Positions 19,308 to 31,410 of a DNA stretch of 64,000 nucleotides are shown one piece after another (the stretch's first letter is position 1; each line of letters begins with the position of its first letter). Position numbers and translations under genes: made by a program. The notes beneath the pieces are model-generated. The model was not told where the DNA came from. It searched no databases and saw nothing but the letters and a program-made list of their open reading frames with translations. Where the stretch lies: positions 1-64,000 of the forward strand of contig QPMI01000652.1 in NCBI GenBank assembly GCA_004431415.1, in the 5' to 3' direction. Origin of the DNA: Cyanophora paradoxa. Lineage: Eukaryota; Glaucocystophyceae; Cyanophorales; Cyanophoraceae.

Positions 19308-22300
19308 ATGGAACTTGCCGAGGGGCCGCTCTGCATCGCCGGGCCGAGGGGCGCCGCGGGGCCCGTCCCCGCGCCGAAGCGCGCCAGGGACGGGGCGGCG
19401 GCGCCGGCGGGCGTCGCCCCCCCCCGCGCGCAGCCCTCGGTGCCGCCCGCCTCGGACGTCGACCCTGCCAGCGCCGCCCTCTTTGTCAAGATCGGGCGCC
19501 CCGGGGCGCGCCAGGACGCCATCTACCGCACCTCGTGGCGGCGGGTCCCCCTCGACGCCCTCGCCGGCGTGCAGGGCGCCCCGTCGGCGTCCCGCCCCCG
19601 CAACGTCGCCCAAGTCTGCCTCCAGCCGGCCGTCCGGCTGCGCGACGGACGCGCCGCCAAGCTCGCCTTTCTGGGCGCCTTTGACCTGGACGTGCACGTC
19701 GAGGTGCCGGCCGAGGTCTGCGAGGGGGCGGTGGGCGACGCGCAGCGGGCCCAGTGCAAGAAAGAGTACCTCTGCGGCGTCCTGGCCGAGGCGCGCACGC
19801 TGGGCGAGTACTGCCGCCGCCTCCCCGACGTGGCCCGCGTCGCCCGCCTCGCCCACGACCTCGCCGCCGCCTGCGAGGCGTCCGGCCTGCGCGCCCTCGT
19901 CGTCTTCAGCGGGCTCAAGGGGTTCCACGTCGTCGTGATGGAGCGCGAGCTGATCGCCCGCTCCGAGGCCGCCCGCCTCTACGACGCCGAGGACCTGCGC
20001 CAGTGGGAGCTCAGGCGCGCCCGCGCCCGCGCCCGCTTCCCGGGCGACTGGAAGCGGGCCTCGCGGTCGGCCGGCACGCGCGCCGTGCCCGGCATGGTCG
20101 ACAAGAGGCGGTCCTCGTGGCGCGGCGCCGACGCCCTCGCGGCCGTCGTGAAGCCCTGGATGGAGCGCAAGCTCGGGCCCGCGCTCACCGGCGCCCTGCT
20201 CGAGGCGGGGGCCGTGGACGTGAGCACGTGGAACCCGAACTGCGGGATGCGCGAGGACACGCACTACCACGGCTGGACGCTGCGCTACCCGGTGGCGATC
20301 GCCGACCGGACCGCCCTCGTCGATCCCGCCCGCGGCGACGCCGTCGACCTCTGCACGGCGCGGGCCGACCCCGCCATCGTCGCCTGGAACCGCGACTTCT
20401 ACGCCTGGCTCCGCTCCGCCCTCGCCGAGGCCCTCTTCCTCGACCTCCCGGCCCTCCCGCGCCCCGCCGGCGCCGGCGCCGACCTCGCCCGCCGGGCCGC
20501 CCCCAAGCGGAGGGCAGAGGGCGCCGGCGAAGAGGGCGGTCGGCCGCGCGGCCGCGGGCCCAAGCGCCCCCGCCGCGGCGCGCCGGGCGCGACCGACCCG
20601 GCCGCCGCCGCCGCGGCGGCCGCGGTCGATCCGAGCGGGCCCGAGGTGCCGCCGGACCGCCTCCGCCTCGCCCGCGCCGTCTACCCCGCCGAGAGCGGCC
20701 GGGAGTGGGAGCGCCAGGGCGGCGAGGTCGAGGCCTACGTCTCGCGCCCCGCCGGCGGGCCCTGCCTCCACGGGCGCGTCCACAGCAGCCAGAACACGCG
20801 CCTCGCCGTCGCCCCGTTTGGGGCGTGGGGCGTGCTGGCGGGCTCCGCCCACTGCTTCAGCCTCGCGTGCGCCGAGCGGCCGCTGCGGGGCGCCCTCGCC
20901 TTTGCCGAGGGGCTCCCCGCGCCGCCGCCGCCCGAGGCCGCCGAGGCCCTCGGCCGCTGGCTCCCGCTCCTCTCCGAGGCGGCCAACGCCGCGATCGCCG
21001 CCGCCCGCGCCGCCCGCGAGCTCCCGCCCCTCGTGCTCCCGGACGCGGCGGCGGCGCCGTACCCGGCCCGCGCCGACCTGGGCACCGACACCGTCGAGTA
21101 CCGCGTCAAGGCCCCCTGCGCCCTCTGCGGCGACCGCCGCGGCCTCGTGCGCGTCGACGCCCTCGAGGGGACGGCCCGCGCCCACGCCTGCGACGCCTGC
21201 GAGGAGGCCAAGGCGGCGGAGGCGGCGGCCGCCGCCGGCGCCGCCGGCTCGGGCCCGGGCCCGGGCCCAAAGGCGGCGCCCGAGGTCCGCCTGGGGCGCG
21301 CCTGGACCTCGTCGATCTCGGCCGTGCAGCGGGCCGTGCACCGCGCCACCGTCGGCGCCGCCGTCGCCGCCGGCCTCCTCCCCGCGTCGACGGGCCTGCT
21401 GGGGGCGACGGAGCCGCGGGCGACCCAGCCGCCCATGTCGGCGGCGCGCCAGAAGTTCGTGGCGGGGCTGGCGGCGCACCTTGAGGAGCGGCTGGCGGCC
21501 CCCGCCGGCTCCCCCGACGGGCCGACCCCCCTGGAGGTGGCGCCCGAGCAGGCGGCCCTCTGGGCCCGCGTCCCGCTCCCGAGCCTCGGGAGGCCGCTGG
21601 CGCCGCCGGCGGGGCGGCCCGACCTGGAGGCGGCGTGGCTGGGGATCGACGACGACGCCGGGGGCGAGGGGCCGAACCGGCGCTACGTCGACGGGGCGCG
21701 CATCTCCCGCGAGCTCGAGGGCCCCGAGGGGCAGGCGCGCACCCTCTTCCTGCGGGGGGGCATGGGGGACGGCAAGACGCGCGCCTGCGTCTCGATCTCC
21801 CGCGCGATCGTGGCCGACCCGGCCCGCTTCGGCGTCCGCTTCGCCGAGGGGCAGCGCTCCATCCTCTACCTCGTCGCGGGGCGGCTGCACGCGCCCGAGA
21901 TTCAGCGGGACCCCGAGTGGGCGACGGTGGCGCGGTGGGTCTCGTACCGCGACGTGCGGGACGGGGCGCCCGACGCCGCCGCGCTCCTCAGCACCGTCGA
22001 GTCGGTCCGGCGCTTCGACGGGGTCTTTCCCGTCGTGATCCTCGACGAGGGGGCCAAGGCGATCGTGACGGCCGTCCTCTCGGAGACGCTGGCGCCGGAG
22101 GCGCGCCAGAACCAGGCCCTGGCGCGCCTGGGGCGCCTCCTGTGCGAGGCCTCCATCGTCCTCGTCTCCGACGCCGACCTCTGCCAGCACGACGTCGACT
22201 ACTACCTCGCCCTGCGCCACCCGGCGCCGGCCGCGCCCGGCGCCGCCCGCGTCGTCTCCTACACCCTGCGCCCCGCCCCGCGGGGCCCCGCCGCGCGCCG

Positions 22301-24795
22301 CGAGGCGCTCGCGTACCCCCTGGGGATGGCGGGGGACATCGTGACGGCGCTCCTCCTCGGCGGCCGCCGCGTCGCCGTCGCCAGCTCGGACCGCCGCACC
22401 CTCTTCCGCACGATGGGCGCCGTCCGCGGCCACCCGGGCCTGCGCGGCGGCGGCGAGCGCGACCTCTACGTCTACGCCGACGCCCGCGCCGAGGAGAGGG
22501 CGCGGGCGCTGGACAAGGGACACGTCTGCCGCGAGGTGCGGCTCTTTGCGTACAACTACGCCATCCACCAGGGGGCCGACTACACGGACCCCGAGCACCC
22601 GTACGACGTCCTCGTCATCGCCGAGTCGGGCCGCACGGGGAGCGTCGTGCAGCTCTGGCAGCTCGCCGGCCGCGTCCGCTGCATCCGCAGCGACCGCGTC
22701 ATCCTCTGCGTCGGCGACGGCGGCGGCGGTCAGGAGGAGGACGAGAAGGCGGCCGAGGAGGAAGGGCGCGGGGGCGAGGGCGGCGACCCCGGGGAGACGG
22801 ACCCGGAGGCGATCCTGGCGGCGCGGGAGCGGGCCCTGGAGGAGACCTGGGGCCGCCGCGGGCTCGCCGGCGACCTCGCCTCGCACGAAATGCGGGCGGC
22901 GCTGCGCGTGCAGGCGCACAAGCTGGCGGTGCTGCGGGCCTCGCGGGCCGACCCGCTGGTGGCCGTCCACATGCGCATGCTCGCCGCCGGCGCCCGCGGC
23001 GTCTTCCTCCCGGGCGGCGCGCAGCCCGCGTGGGACGAGGCGCTGCAGGCCGAGGCCAAGTGGGCCGCGGAGCGGGCCCTCGAGATCGAGATCGTCCTCC
23101 CGCACGCCGCGGCGCCGCCCCTCGCGCCGGGGCGCGAGGAGCGCGTGCAAGAGGCCATGCACGGCCTCGGGGGCGACGTGGACGACGCCTCCGGCGGCGT
23201 CGCCGACGCGGAGCGGCGCGGGTACCGCCTGGGACGCGTCGCCGCCGACTACCGCCTGCGGGAGGAGGAGGTCGGGACCCCCGAGCTCCGCCTCGCCCTG
23301 CGGGCCCGGGACGCGCACCACGCGGCGCTGCGCGGCTACGGGGCCGCCTTTCTGGCGCACATGGAGACGGTGGCGCACGTGCGGGGCCAGGACGGCGGGC
23401 GCAACATCCTCCCCGACGCCCCCGACGAGGCCCACTCGCGCCGCAGCGCCGCCCTCCTCCTCCTCGCCGCCGGCTGCGAGCCGCCCGTGACCCCGTCGGC
23501 CATCCTCTCGCCCCTCCCGGACCCCGACGCGGCGGCGGCGCGGCGGGCCGGCGAGGCGGCGCGCGCGGGGTGCCTCTTTGCAGCGCACCGGCGGGCGCCG
23601 CTCGTCGAGGCGGCCGAGCTGCTCGCGCTGGAGCCGGCGGCGCGGCCGGCCGACCGCCTCGCCGCCCTCGCCGCCGCCGCCGGCGCCGGCAAGGCGGAGC
23701 GCGGGGACCTCGAGCGCCTCGCCGTCCGCCTCGCCGCGGGGCTCGTGGCCCACGCCGCCGCCGCCCTGGGGGCCCGCGTGCGCGCGTTCAAGACGCCGGC
23801 GGTGCGGGCGAGGGCGGGGCCCGGCGGGGGGCGGACCACGATGCGCAGCCGCGACGAGCGCGTCTACGCCGAGGCGCGCATCGCCTGCGGGGCCCGCTGG
23901 GCGTCCAAGGTGGAGCTCGCGCCCAGCGACGCCTGCTGGGACGACTCGGAGGCGGCGGCGGCCGCCGGCGGGGCCGACCCCGCGCCCCTCTGGGCGGCGT
24001 ACGGCGAGGGGTACTCGCCCGAGGGCGGGCACCGCTGGGGCCGCGCCCAGGCCCGCGAGGCGGCCGACCTCGCCAACCTGTGCGCCCTCGTCGCCCTCTC
24101 CTGCCGCCTCGCGTGGGGGGACCGCCCGGAGCGGACGGGGATCCTCCGGCTCCACCCCGAGGCGTACCTGGGGAGCGGGCGCGCCGCCTGCTGGCCGCCG
24201 CGGCCGCCGCGGGGGGCGCCGCCCCGGCCGAGGGGCCGAGGCCGTCGAGGGGCTCGCCGGGGCCGTCGCGGGGCTCGGGCCGGCCGAGCTCGCCGCCGTC
24301 GTGCGCGGCGGGTTCGCCGCCGACGCCCGCCTCGACGCCCTCGCCGCCCGCCTCGCCTCCGAGGCGCGCGAGGCGCAAGAGGCGAGGGCTCTGCGCGACG
24401 CGGCCGACGGGAGGCGGGCCGCCGGCGGGGCGCCGCCGGCGACGGGCGACCCGCGCGTCTCGGCCGAGGCCGTCGCCTGGTTCCTCCGCCGCCTGCACGA
24501 GTCCCGCTCGGACCCGGAGCGCTGCGTGCCGCACCCGCGCTCGCCGGCGCACCTGGTCTTTTTCCCCGAGCGGATCTTTGGCGCCGACGAGCGCCTCCCG
24601 GGGCCCAACGGCGTCGCGGTGCAGCGGGCGGGGCGGGCCTCGGGGCGCGACCTCTGCGTCCGCTGGGTCGACGAGAACAAGGCGCCCGCCCTCGCGATGC
24701 GCCCGGAGCGCATCGGGCCGCGCGGCGGGCAGCACCGCGGCCTCGGCGTGCCCCTCGCCCTCTTTGCCGAGATGGGGGTCGGCGGGCAGCAGTAG
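19308..24795 (+). CDS. Primase-helicase: archaeo-eukaryotic primase fused to herpes UL9-like SF2 helicase, about 1,829 aa
   Basis: The primase core has DLD at residues 126-128 (AFDLDVHVE) and SGLKGFHV at 201-208, the two best motifs of the AEP fold. A UL52-type zinc site follows: C486 and H in CLHGRVHSSQNTRL, then C516 and C521. A second zinc site, CALC (604) with CDAC, comes next. The helicase has Walker A GGMGDGKT (Lys 823), Walker B VVILDEG (Asp 913, Glu 914) and motif VI QLAGRVR (1118-1124), as in herpesvirus origin-binding proteins and giant-virus relatives. The long C-terminal region is Ala/Arg-rich and unrecognised. Coding is intronless but shifts frame near 24,180 and 24,235; each shift would be mended by one more G in a G run. 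It would unwind DNA and lay primers at a replication fork or origin. Start 19308 is the first ATG after the TATA-like box. Confidence 0.88.
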
Positions 24796-25064
24796 GCCCC
24801 GGCCCGAAGAGCGCGGGGGGGTAGGCGAGCGAGCTTGTGGGATGCGTGTTACAAGAAATTGAACCGGGCCGCGCGCCCTCGCGGCCGAGGGGCGGATCGA
24901 GACGAGGGGGGGGGGGGGGATGGAGATAGGGGGGAGGGGGGGGGAGGGAAAGAGGGGGGGGAGGGGGGCAGGGGGACGAAAGGGGTGGAAAGAGAGAGGA
25001 AGGATAGGCTTGGGGAGCGGGGGCGGCGGGGGGTACGGAAGGGGGCCGGGCCTCGCCCCTCGAA
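24796..25064. other. G-rich spacer
   Basis: It contains nearly pure G/A tracts (about 24,903-25,000). No gene is seen. Confidence 0.6.
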
Positions 25065-26890
25065 GCTCGCCTGGTCGATTCCGGCAACGGCGCCTGTACC
25101 CCTGGGAGGGCCCATGGGCCCTGCCGTGAGCTTGGGCGAGCGGCGGGGGGGCGGGGCGGGGCGGGGGGTACGGTCGGACCGAGCCTCGCCCCTGATGGCC
25201 CGCCTGGGCGATTCCGGCTACGGCGCCTGTACCCCTGGGCGGGCCCAGGGGCTCGTCGGTGAGGCGGGGCGAGCGGCGGCCGCGGGGAGCGGGCAGAGTG
25301 CGGCGTACGGGCGGACCAAGCCTCGCCCCTGATGGCCCGCCTGGTCGATTCCGGCTACGGTGCCTGTACCCCTGGGAGGGCCCGTGAGCTCTTCGGTGAG
25401 GCGGGGCGAGCGGCGGCCGCGGGAGCGGAGAGAGTGGGGGGTAACGGACGGACCGAGCCTCGCCCCCTGGTAGCCCGCCTGGTCGATTCCGGCTACGGCG
25501 CCTGTACCCCTGGGCGGGCCCGTGAGCTCTTCGGCGAGACGGGGCGAGCGGCGGTCGCGGGGAGCGGGCAGAGTGGGGGGTACGGACGGACCGAGCCTCG
25601 CCCCTGATGGCCCGCCTGGTCGATTCCGGCTACGGCGCCTGTACCCCTGGGCAGGACCGTTGGCTCTTTGGTGAGACGGGGCGAGCGGTGGCCGCGGGGA
25701 GCGGGCAGAGTGGGGGGTACGGACGGACCGAGCCTCGCCCCTGATAGCCCGCCTGGTCGATTCCGGCTACGGCGCCTGTACCCCTGGGCGGGCCCGTGAG
25801 CTCTTCGGTGAGACGGGGCGAGCGGCGGTCGCGGGGAGCGGGCAGAGTGGGGGGTACCGACGGACCGAGCCTCGCCCCTGATAGCCCGCCTGGTCGATTC
25901 CGGCTACGGCGCCTGTACCCCTGGGCGGGCCCGTGAGCTCTTCGGTGAGACGGAGCGAGCGGCGGGGAGCGGAGGGAGTAGGGGGTACGGGCGGACCGAG
26001 CCTCGCCCCCTGATGGCCCGCCTGGTCGATTCCGGCTACGGCGCCTGTACCCCTGGGCGGGCCCGTGAGCTCTTCGGCGAGACGAGGCGAGCGGCGGGGA
26101 GCGGGCAGAGTGGGGGGTACGGACGGACCGAGCCTCGCCTCTGATAGCCCGCCTGGTCGATTCCGGCTACGGCGCCTGTACCCCTGGGCAGGACCGTTAG
26201 CTCTTCGGTGAGACGGGGCGAGCGGCGACCGCGGGGAGCGGGCAGAGTGGGGGGTAACGGACGGACCGAGCCTCGCCCCTGATAGCCCGCCTGGTCGATT
26301 CCGGCTACGGCGCCTGTACCCCTGAGCGGGCCCGGGGGCTCGGCGGTGAGACGGGGCGAGCGGCGACCGCGGGGAGCGGGCAGAGTGGGGGGTACCGACG
26401 GACCGAGCCTCGCCCCTGATAGCCCGCCTGGTCGATTCCGGCTACGGCGCCTGTACCCCTGGGCGGGCCCGTGAGCTCTTCGGTGAGACGAGGCGAGCGG
26501 CGGGGAGCGGGCAGAGTGCGGCGTACGGACGGACCGAGCCTCGCCCCTGATAGCCCGCCTGGTCGATTCCGGCTACGGCGCCTGTACCCCTGGGCGGGCC
26601 CGGGGGCTCGGCGGTGAGACGGGGCGAGCGGCGGTCGCGGGGAGCGGGCAGAGTGGGGGGTACCGACGGACCGAGCCTCGCCCCTGATAGCCCGCCTGGT
26701 CGATTCCGGCTACGGCGCCTGTACCCCTGGGCGGGCCCGTGAGCTCTTCGGTGAGACGAGGCGAGCGGCGGGGAGCGGGCAGAGTGCGGCGTACGGACGG
26801 ACCGAGCCTCGCCCCTGATAGCCCGCCTGGTCGATTCCGGCTACGGCGCCTGTACCCCTGGGCGGGCCCGTGAGCTCTTCGGTGAGACCC
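25065..26890 (+). repeat. Satellite A array, about 14 copies, plus orientation
   Basis: Each unit of about 130-140 bases carries the core CCTGGTCGATTCCGGCTA followed by CGGCGCCTGTACCCCTGG. Cores lie near 25,072, 25,203, 25,340, 25,480, 25,612, 25,749, 25,888, 26,020, 26,150, 26,288, 26,425, 26,558, 26,692 and 26,826. The core is nearly invariant; the spacer (GTGAGCTCTTCGGTGAGACG, GCGGGGAGCGGGCAGAGTG) varies. The first two copies are the most diverged. Open frames through the array are a by-product of the repeat. Confidence 0.95.
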
Positions 26891-26944
26891 TCAAGAGAAG
26901 AGGCAGTGAGGGCGAGCGAGGGCGGGGGCGCACGAGGGGGTGCG

Positions 26945-28400
26945 AGAGGCCTAGGGGGTACACACGCCGTAGCCGGAATCAACCAGGCCGCCCCTACTGC
27001 GAGCCAGATGCTGCCGGCCGCACGGGGGGAAGAGTGAGCGAGGGCGGGGGGGCAAGGGAGGGGCGGGAGGCTCAATGGGGGGTACACACGCCGTAGCCGG
27101 AATCGACCAGGCCGCCCCTACTGCGAGCCAGATGCTGCCGGCCGCACGGGGGGCAGGGTGAGCGAGGGCGGGGGGGCAAGGGAGGGGCGGGAGGCTCAGA
27201 GGGGGGTACACACGCCGTAGCCGGAATCGACCAGGCCGCCCCTACTGCGAGCCAGATGCTGCCGGCCGCACGGGGGGCAGGGTGAGCGAGGGCGGGGGGG
27301 CGAGGGAGGGGCGGGAGGCTCAGTGGGGGGGTACACACGCCGTAGCCGGAATCGACCAGGCCGCCCCCTACTGCGAGCCAGATGCTGCCGGCCGCACGGG
27401 GGGCAGGGTGAGCGAGGGCGGGGGGGCGAGGGAGGGGCGGGAGGCTCAGTGGGGGGGTACACACGCCGTAGCCGGAATCGACCAGGCCGCCCCTACTGGG
27501 AGCCAGCTGCTGCCGGCCGCACGGGGGGCAGGGTGAGCGAGGGCGGGGGGGCGAGGGAGGGGCGGGAGGCTCAGTGGGGGGGTACACACGCCGTAGCCGG
27601 AATCGACCAGGCCGCCCCTACTGCGAGCCAGCTGCTGCCGGCCGCACGGGGGGCAGGGTGAGCGAGGGCGGGGGGGCGGGGGAGGGGCGGGAGGCTCAGT
27701 GGGGGGTACACACGCCGTAGCCGGAATCGACCAGGCCGCCCCTTCTGCGAGCCAGATGCTGCCGGCCGCACGGGGGGCAGGGTGAGCGAGGGCGGGGGGG
27801 CGAGGGAGGGGCGGGAGGCTCAGAGGGGGGTACACACGCCGTAGCCGGAATCGACCAGGCCGCCCCTACTGCGAGCCAGATGCTGCCGGCCGCACGGGGG
27901 GCAGGGTGAGCGAGGGCGGGGGGGCGAGGGAGGGGCGGGAGGCTCAGTGGGGGGGTACACACGCCGTAGCCGGAATCGACCAGGCCGCCCCTACTGCGAG
28001 CCAGCTGCTGCCGGCCGCACGGGGGGCAGAGTGAGCGAGGGCGGGGGGGCGGGGGAGGGGCGGGAGGCTCAGTGGGGGGTACACACGCCGTAGCCGGAAT
28101 CGACCAGGCCGCCCCCTACTGGGAGCCAGCTGCTGCCGGCCGCACGGGGGGCAGGGTGAGCGAGGGCGGGGGGGCGAGGGAGGGGCGGGAGGCTCAGTGG
28201 GGGGGTACACACGCCGTAGCCGGAATCGACCAGGCCGCCCCTACTGCGAGCCAGCTGCTGCCGGCCGCACGGGGGCAGGGTGAGCGAGGGCGGGGGGTCG
28301 GGGGAGGGGCGGGAGGCTCAGTGGGGGGTACACACGCCGTAGCCGGAATCGACCAGGCCGCCCCCTACTGCGAGCCAGCTGCTGCGAGAGGGTACGCGCC
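26945..28400 (-). repeat. Satellite B array, about 12 copies, minus orientation
   Basis: Units of about 124-126 bases read on the plus strand as GGTACACACGCCGTAGCC then GGAATCGACCAGGCCGCC. Cores lie near 26,957, 27,080, 27,206, 27,330, 27,457, 27,581, 27,705, 27,829, 27,955, 28,079, 28,205 and 28,328. It starts right where the A array ends, so the two arrays face each other. The copies are more uniform than the A copies, which suggests recent homogenisation. Confidence 0.95.
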
Positions 28401-30444
28401 GCCGAGCGAGCGAGGGGGATGTCGGCGGCAGGGCCCGGGCGGGGGCGGGGGGAAAAGGAGGGGCGGGGGGTACACAAGCCGCACCAGGGACCGGCCGCGA
28501 CGCCTAGGCCTGCGCTGCAGCCGAGATGCGCCTCGCGGCTTCGCAACGCGGGGCGGCCCGCGCCCGGGGCGTGCGACGACGCCGGGAGACGGCGGCCGCC
28601 GAAAAGAGGCGCGCCGGCCGAGCCTCGCTCGACGCGCCCTGCGGGGGGGCGAGGCTGGCGAACCGGGCTCGAGGCGCGGCGGCCCGGCGGCGCGGCAGGA
28701 GAGCGAGGCGCCCGGACCGCGCCAGCGCGGGCGCGGGCGCGCTCGCCGCAGCTGCTCGCCCCCGCACACGCCAGCGCGCTGCGCTCCCGGCGCCGCCCCG
28801 CCGCCCTGCGCCCCGGAGGATGAGCGCCCCGCTCGCGCTGGCGCGGAACGAGCCCTCTGCTTGCGCGGGCGGCCCGGCTGGCCGGCGGATGCGTGTGGCG
28901 GTGCGGCGCGGCCGCGGCGCGGCGGCGGTCCATAGCTAGGCGGAGCGGGGCGCCGGCGGGCGTGGGGCGCCGGCTCCCGGTGCCCTCGGCTAAGACGACC
29001 GGCGCCGGCATCCCGCCGGCCGGCCCTCGCGGGCGCGAGCCGCGCGCATCGCACCTGTTCGAGGCGCGCTCCGCGCCGGGGCGTCTCCTGAACCGCCCGG
29101 CCGGTCCTCGGAACGCGCAGCTGGTCCTGGAGCTACATGGACGGTGCAGAGGCGTCGCGCTGGCCGCGGCGCCGCGCGGCGCCGGCCGCGGACGAGAACT
29201 ACATGCCAAAGGTCGCCGGGACGGCAGGACCGGCTCCGCGAGCGATCTACTGTACTCGGGAGCTCCAGAGCTCACGGGGGCGTCGCGGGGCCCGCGGCCG
29301 CCGGCGCCCCGCATGCAGCGTTTTTTCGGGGCCAGTTTGCAACGTTTCGATCGTGCGACATCGCACGATCGAATTTCAACAGCACGCCACGCCGCGTGAG
29401 GGCCCTCCGGGGCCTTCCCTAGCCCTTGTGGAGCCCTAGAGTCACGTCGGCGCACGCGCGCCCCGCTCGCGCGCGCCGCAGCTGCAGTGCGCGTGCATCC
29501 GTACGCGCGCGCGACGTCGACCGAGTCGCGCATCGAAAGCCGTTTCAACCTGGCTCTGCCAACGAACCCAGAGTTTACGGGCCTTGTGACGTGCGCATCT
29601 GGATGCCTTGCGTACCGGCAGCCTCACCTGTTGACCCGCACGCGCGGGCGCGGCCTAGGCCTAGGTGGCCGAACCATATGCATATGCATGTGCATGCCGA
29701 TCGACGATGGCCGGGACTCGGGAGGAGCGCCCACCTCGTGTGCCGCCGCTCGGGGTCCTGATCCATCACACTCTTAATATAAGCTTATAGCTAGCGAAAG
29801 TTTAAAGCTGCAGCTCGAGCTCGCAAGCATATGCATCCCGACCGGCCTACAGCGCTAGCTATAGCTCTAGATCTAGAGATCTCCACGTACTGTGACATGT
29901 ACATGTACGTGTACATGTGCCGGCCGCGGGGCATGCGCATATGCATGCGCTGCGCATGCCGTCGCACACGCAGGTACCGCCCCCCTGCTCTCCGCACATG
30001 TACGTATACGTATACAGGCGCCGGCATACGTATACGTATACGCCTCGCGTGCGCTCTAGATCTAGATCCGATCCGCGCGCGCATCTCGAGTCTTCGACTA
30101 GTACTTGCAGTAAACGCCCCGCGCGCGCGGCGGCCCGCACCCTGCCGGGCCGGCGGCCACTTGCGCCTACGAGACTCGGAACGGTACGCGCCCGCCGGCC
30201 TTGGCCTTGGCTCCGGATCCTCCCGAATAATAATCCCGATATCGATCCGGCAGCAGGCCCACGCGCACCCCGCCGCCGCCGCGGCCGCCCGCAGCGGCGC
30301 GCCGGGTCGGCGGCGGCCCGCGGGGCCAGGGGCGCCGTGCTTTGAAAGTCTGCGTGCGGTTTGCGATCGGTCCGGCCGCGGGGCCTCGGAGCCACGCGTG
30401 CCACGCGCCCCGGCCCCCCCGGCCCTCGTTCAGTTTGTTTTCTC
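28401..30444. other. Long intergenic region, no supported gene
   Basis: 28.4-29.4 kb is GC-rich with open frames on both strands but no motif. 29.75-30.1 kb is rich in palindromic words such as GCATATGC, TAGCTATAGC, AGATCTAGATCT and CGTATACGTATACG. An inverted repeat at 29,346-29,373 is listed separately. Confidence 0.5.
29346..29373. repeat. Perfect inverted repeat, 13-base arms, 2-base loop
   Basis: TTCGATCGTGCGA (29346-29358) is followed by CA and its exact reverse complement (29361-29373). Each arm contains TCGCAC on one strand, like the core of the herpesvirus UL9 binding site (GTTCGCAC). A related single TCGCACGATCGA occurs near 44,227. A role as origin is only a guess. Confidence 0.6.
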
Positions 30445-30514
30445 CGGAATCCTGGAATCGTTTTTTCTCCAGGCCGGCCGGGATTCCTGGACAGCGAGGG
30501 GCCGATAAAAGGGA
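30445..30514 (+). promoter_or_regulatory. Promoter of the 117-aa gene
   Basis: Degenerate palindromes CCGGAATCCTGG (about 30,445) and GGGATTCCTGG (30480-30490) precede GATAAAAGGGA (30504-30514). Confidence 0.65.
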
Positions 30515-30597
30515 GCGCCCCGCCCCGTTTTCGGCACTCCCCACCGCCCGTGCACGTGCCGCCCCCCGCCGCCCCCCACCAGTCGCCGAGCATCGAG

Positions 30598-30951
30598 ATG
30601 CACATGCTGCCCGTCAAGGCTCTCCGTACCCCCGCCCCCCCTTGCGCCGGCGCCCGGCGCCCCGCCCCGCGCCCGCCCGCCATCGCCGTCGCCCTCGACG
30701 CCCTGGAGCTCTTTCTGCGAAACGCGCCCCTACCGCCCCCGCCTCCCCCGCCGGCGCCGGCGCCGGCCACCGCCACGCTCAAGCCCGGGCCCACGGCCGG
30801 GCGTCCCGCCGGCGCCGCCCCCGGCCGCCCGCGGCTTTTCAGAAAGGAGATCGTGAAGAAGCGCCGCGTGTGCTGCAGCTTGTGCGGATGCCCGGTGCGC
30901 GCCCGGTCCCCCCCCCCCCCCCCCCCCCCCCCCCCGTTTCTCCAGAAATGA
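30598..30951 (+). CDS. Proline-rich protein with a cysteine cluster, 117 aa, unknown
   Basis: It starts MHMLPVKALRTPAP about 90 bases after the TATA box. The first part is Pro/Ala-rich with one helical segment (AIAVALDALELFLRN). Near the end is RRVCCSLCGCPVRA, a compact cysteine cluster that could bind zinc with a partner. The coding then runs into a poly-C tract (about 30,907-30,935) that encodes prolines before a TGA, so the true C-terminus may differ if the tract length is miscalled or is part of an intron. Confidence 0.5.
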   Translation: MHMLPVKALRTPAPPCAGARRPAPRPPAIAVALDALELFLRNAPLPPPPPPPAPAPATATLKPGPTAGRPAGAAPGRPRLFRKEIVKKRRVCCSLCGCPVRARSPPPPPPPPPFLQK

Positions 30952-31252
30952 AACAAGCATCGCTGACCGCAACGGCTCGCGCAGGGTCGCAACAAGCGGT
31001 CCCACGAGCGAGGCCGGAAGCCTCACGCTTGCTTCTATAATTTCTATGTACAGCCAGCGGCCGGACGGATCGTCCCACGTAGCATGAATAGTATATTTTC
31101 CAAATCTGTATAAGCGGGTGATGAATTTGAATGGTTGTGTCGATTTGAAACGCAACGCAACGACGAGGCTATCGGAGGTAGCGAGTATGCATATGAATGC
31201 CGCGGTCATCGGCTCCTCCTGGGAGCTCGAGCCGTGATCACGATTAGCGTCC

Positions 31253-31344
31253 GGGATTCCCGTCGGTCGTTTTTGAGAGGGGGCCGGGCCGCGGCCGGGA
31301 ATCCCGCGCCGCGCCAGCCCATGGCCATGCCCACAAAATGGGAG
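31253..31344 (+). promoter_or_regulatory. Promoter of the 143-aa gene
   Basis: GGGATTCCCG (31253-31262) and GGGAATCCCG (31297-31306) precede a TATA-like CACAAAATGGGAG (31332-31344). Confidence 0.65.
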
Positions 31345-31410
31345 CGGGCCCGAGGTGCAGCGTCATTTGCGTTTCGCGAAAACTCGGGAGGGGATCGATC
31401 TTGCAATTGG

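Noticed and set aside
18225-24713. A 2,162-residue open frame on the minus strand
   Set aside because: It is the antisense shadow of the primase-helicase, low in recognisable motifs and rich in Arg/Gly/Ala as expected from GC-rich reverse frames. The plus strand has catalytic motifs.
25332-28935. Open frames encoding repeats such as LVDSGYGACTPG
   Set aside because: They are translations of the satellite units. The same core is open in several frames and on both strands, with no start-promoter pair.
28241-29548. A 435-residue minus-strand frame between array B and the next gene
   Set aside because: It starts in unique DNA and runs into the satellite, has no promoter pair and an Arg/Ala/Pro composition typical of chance frames in GC-rich DNA.
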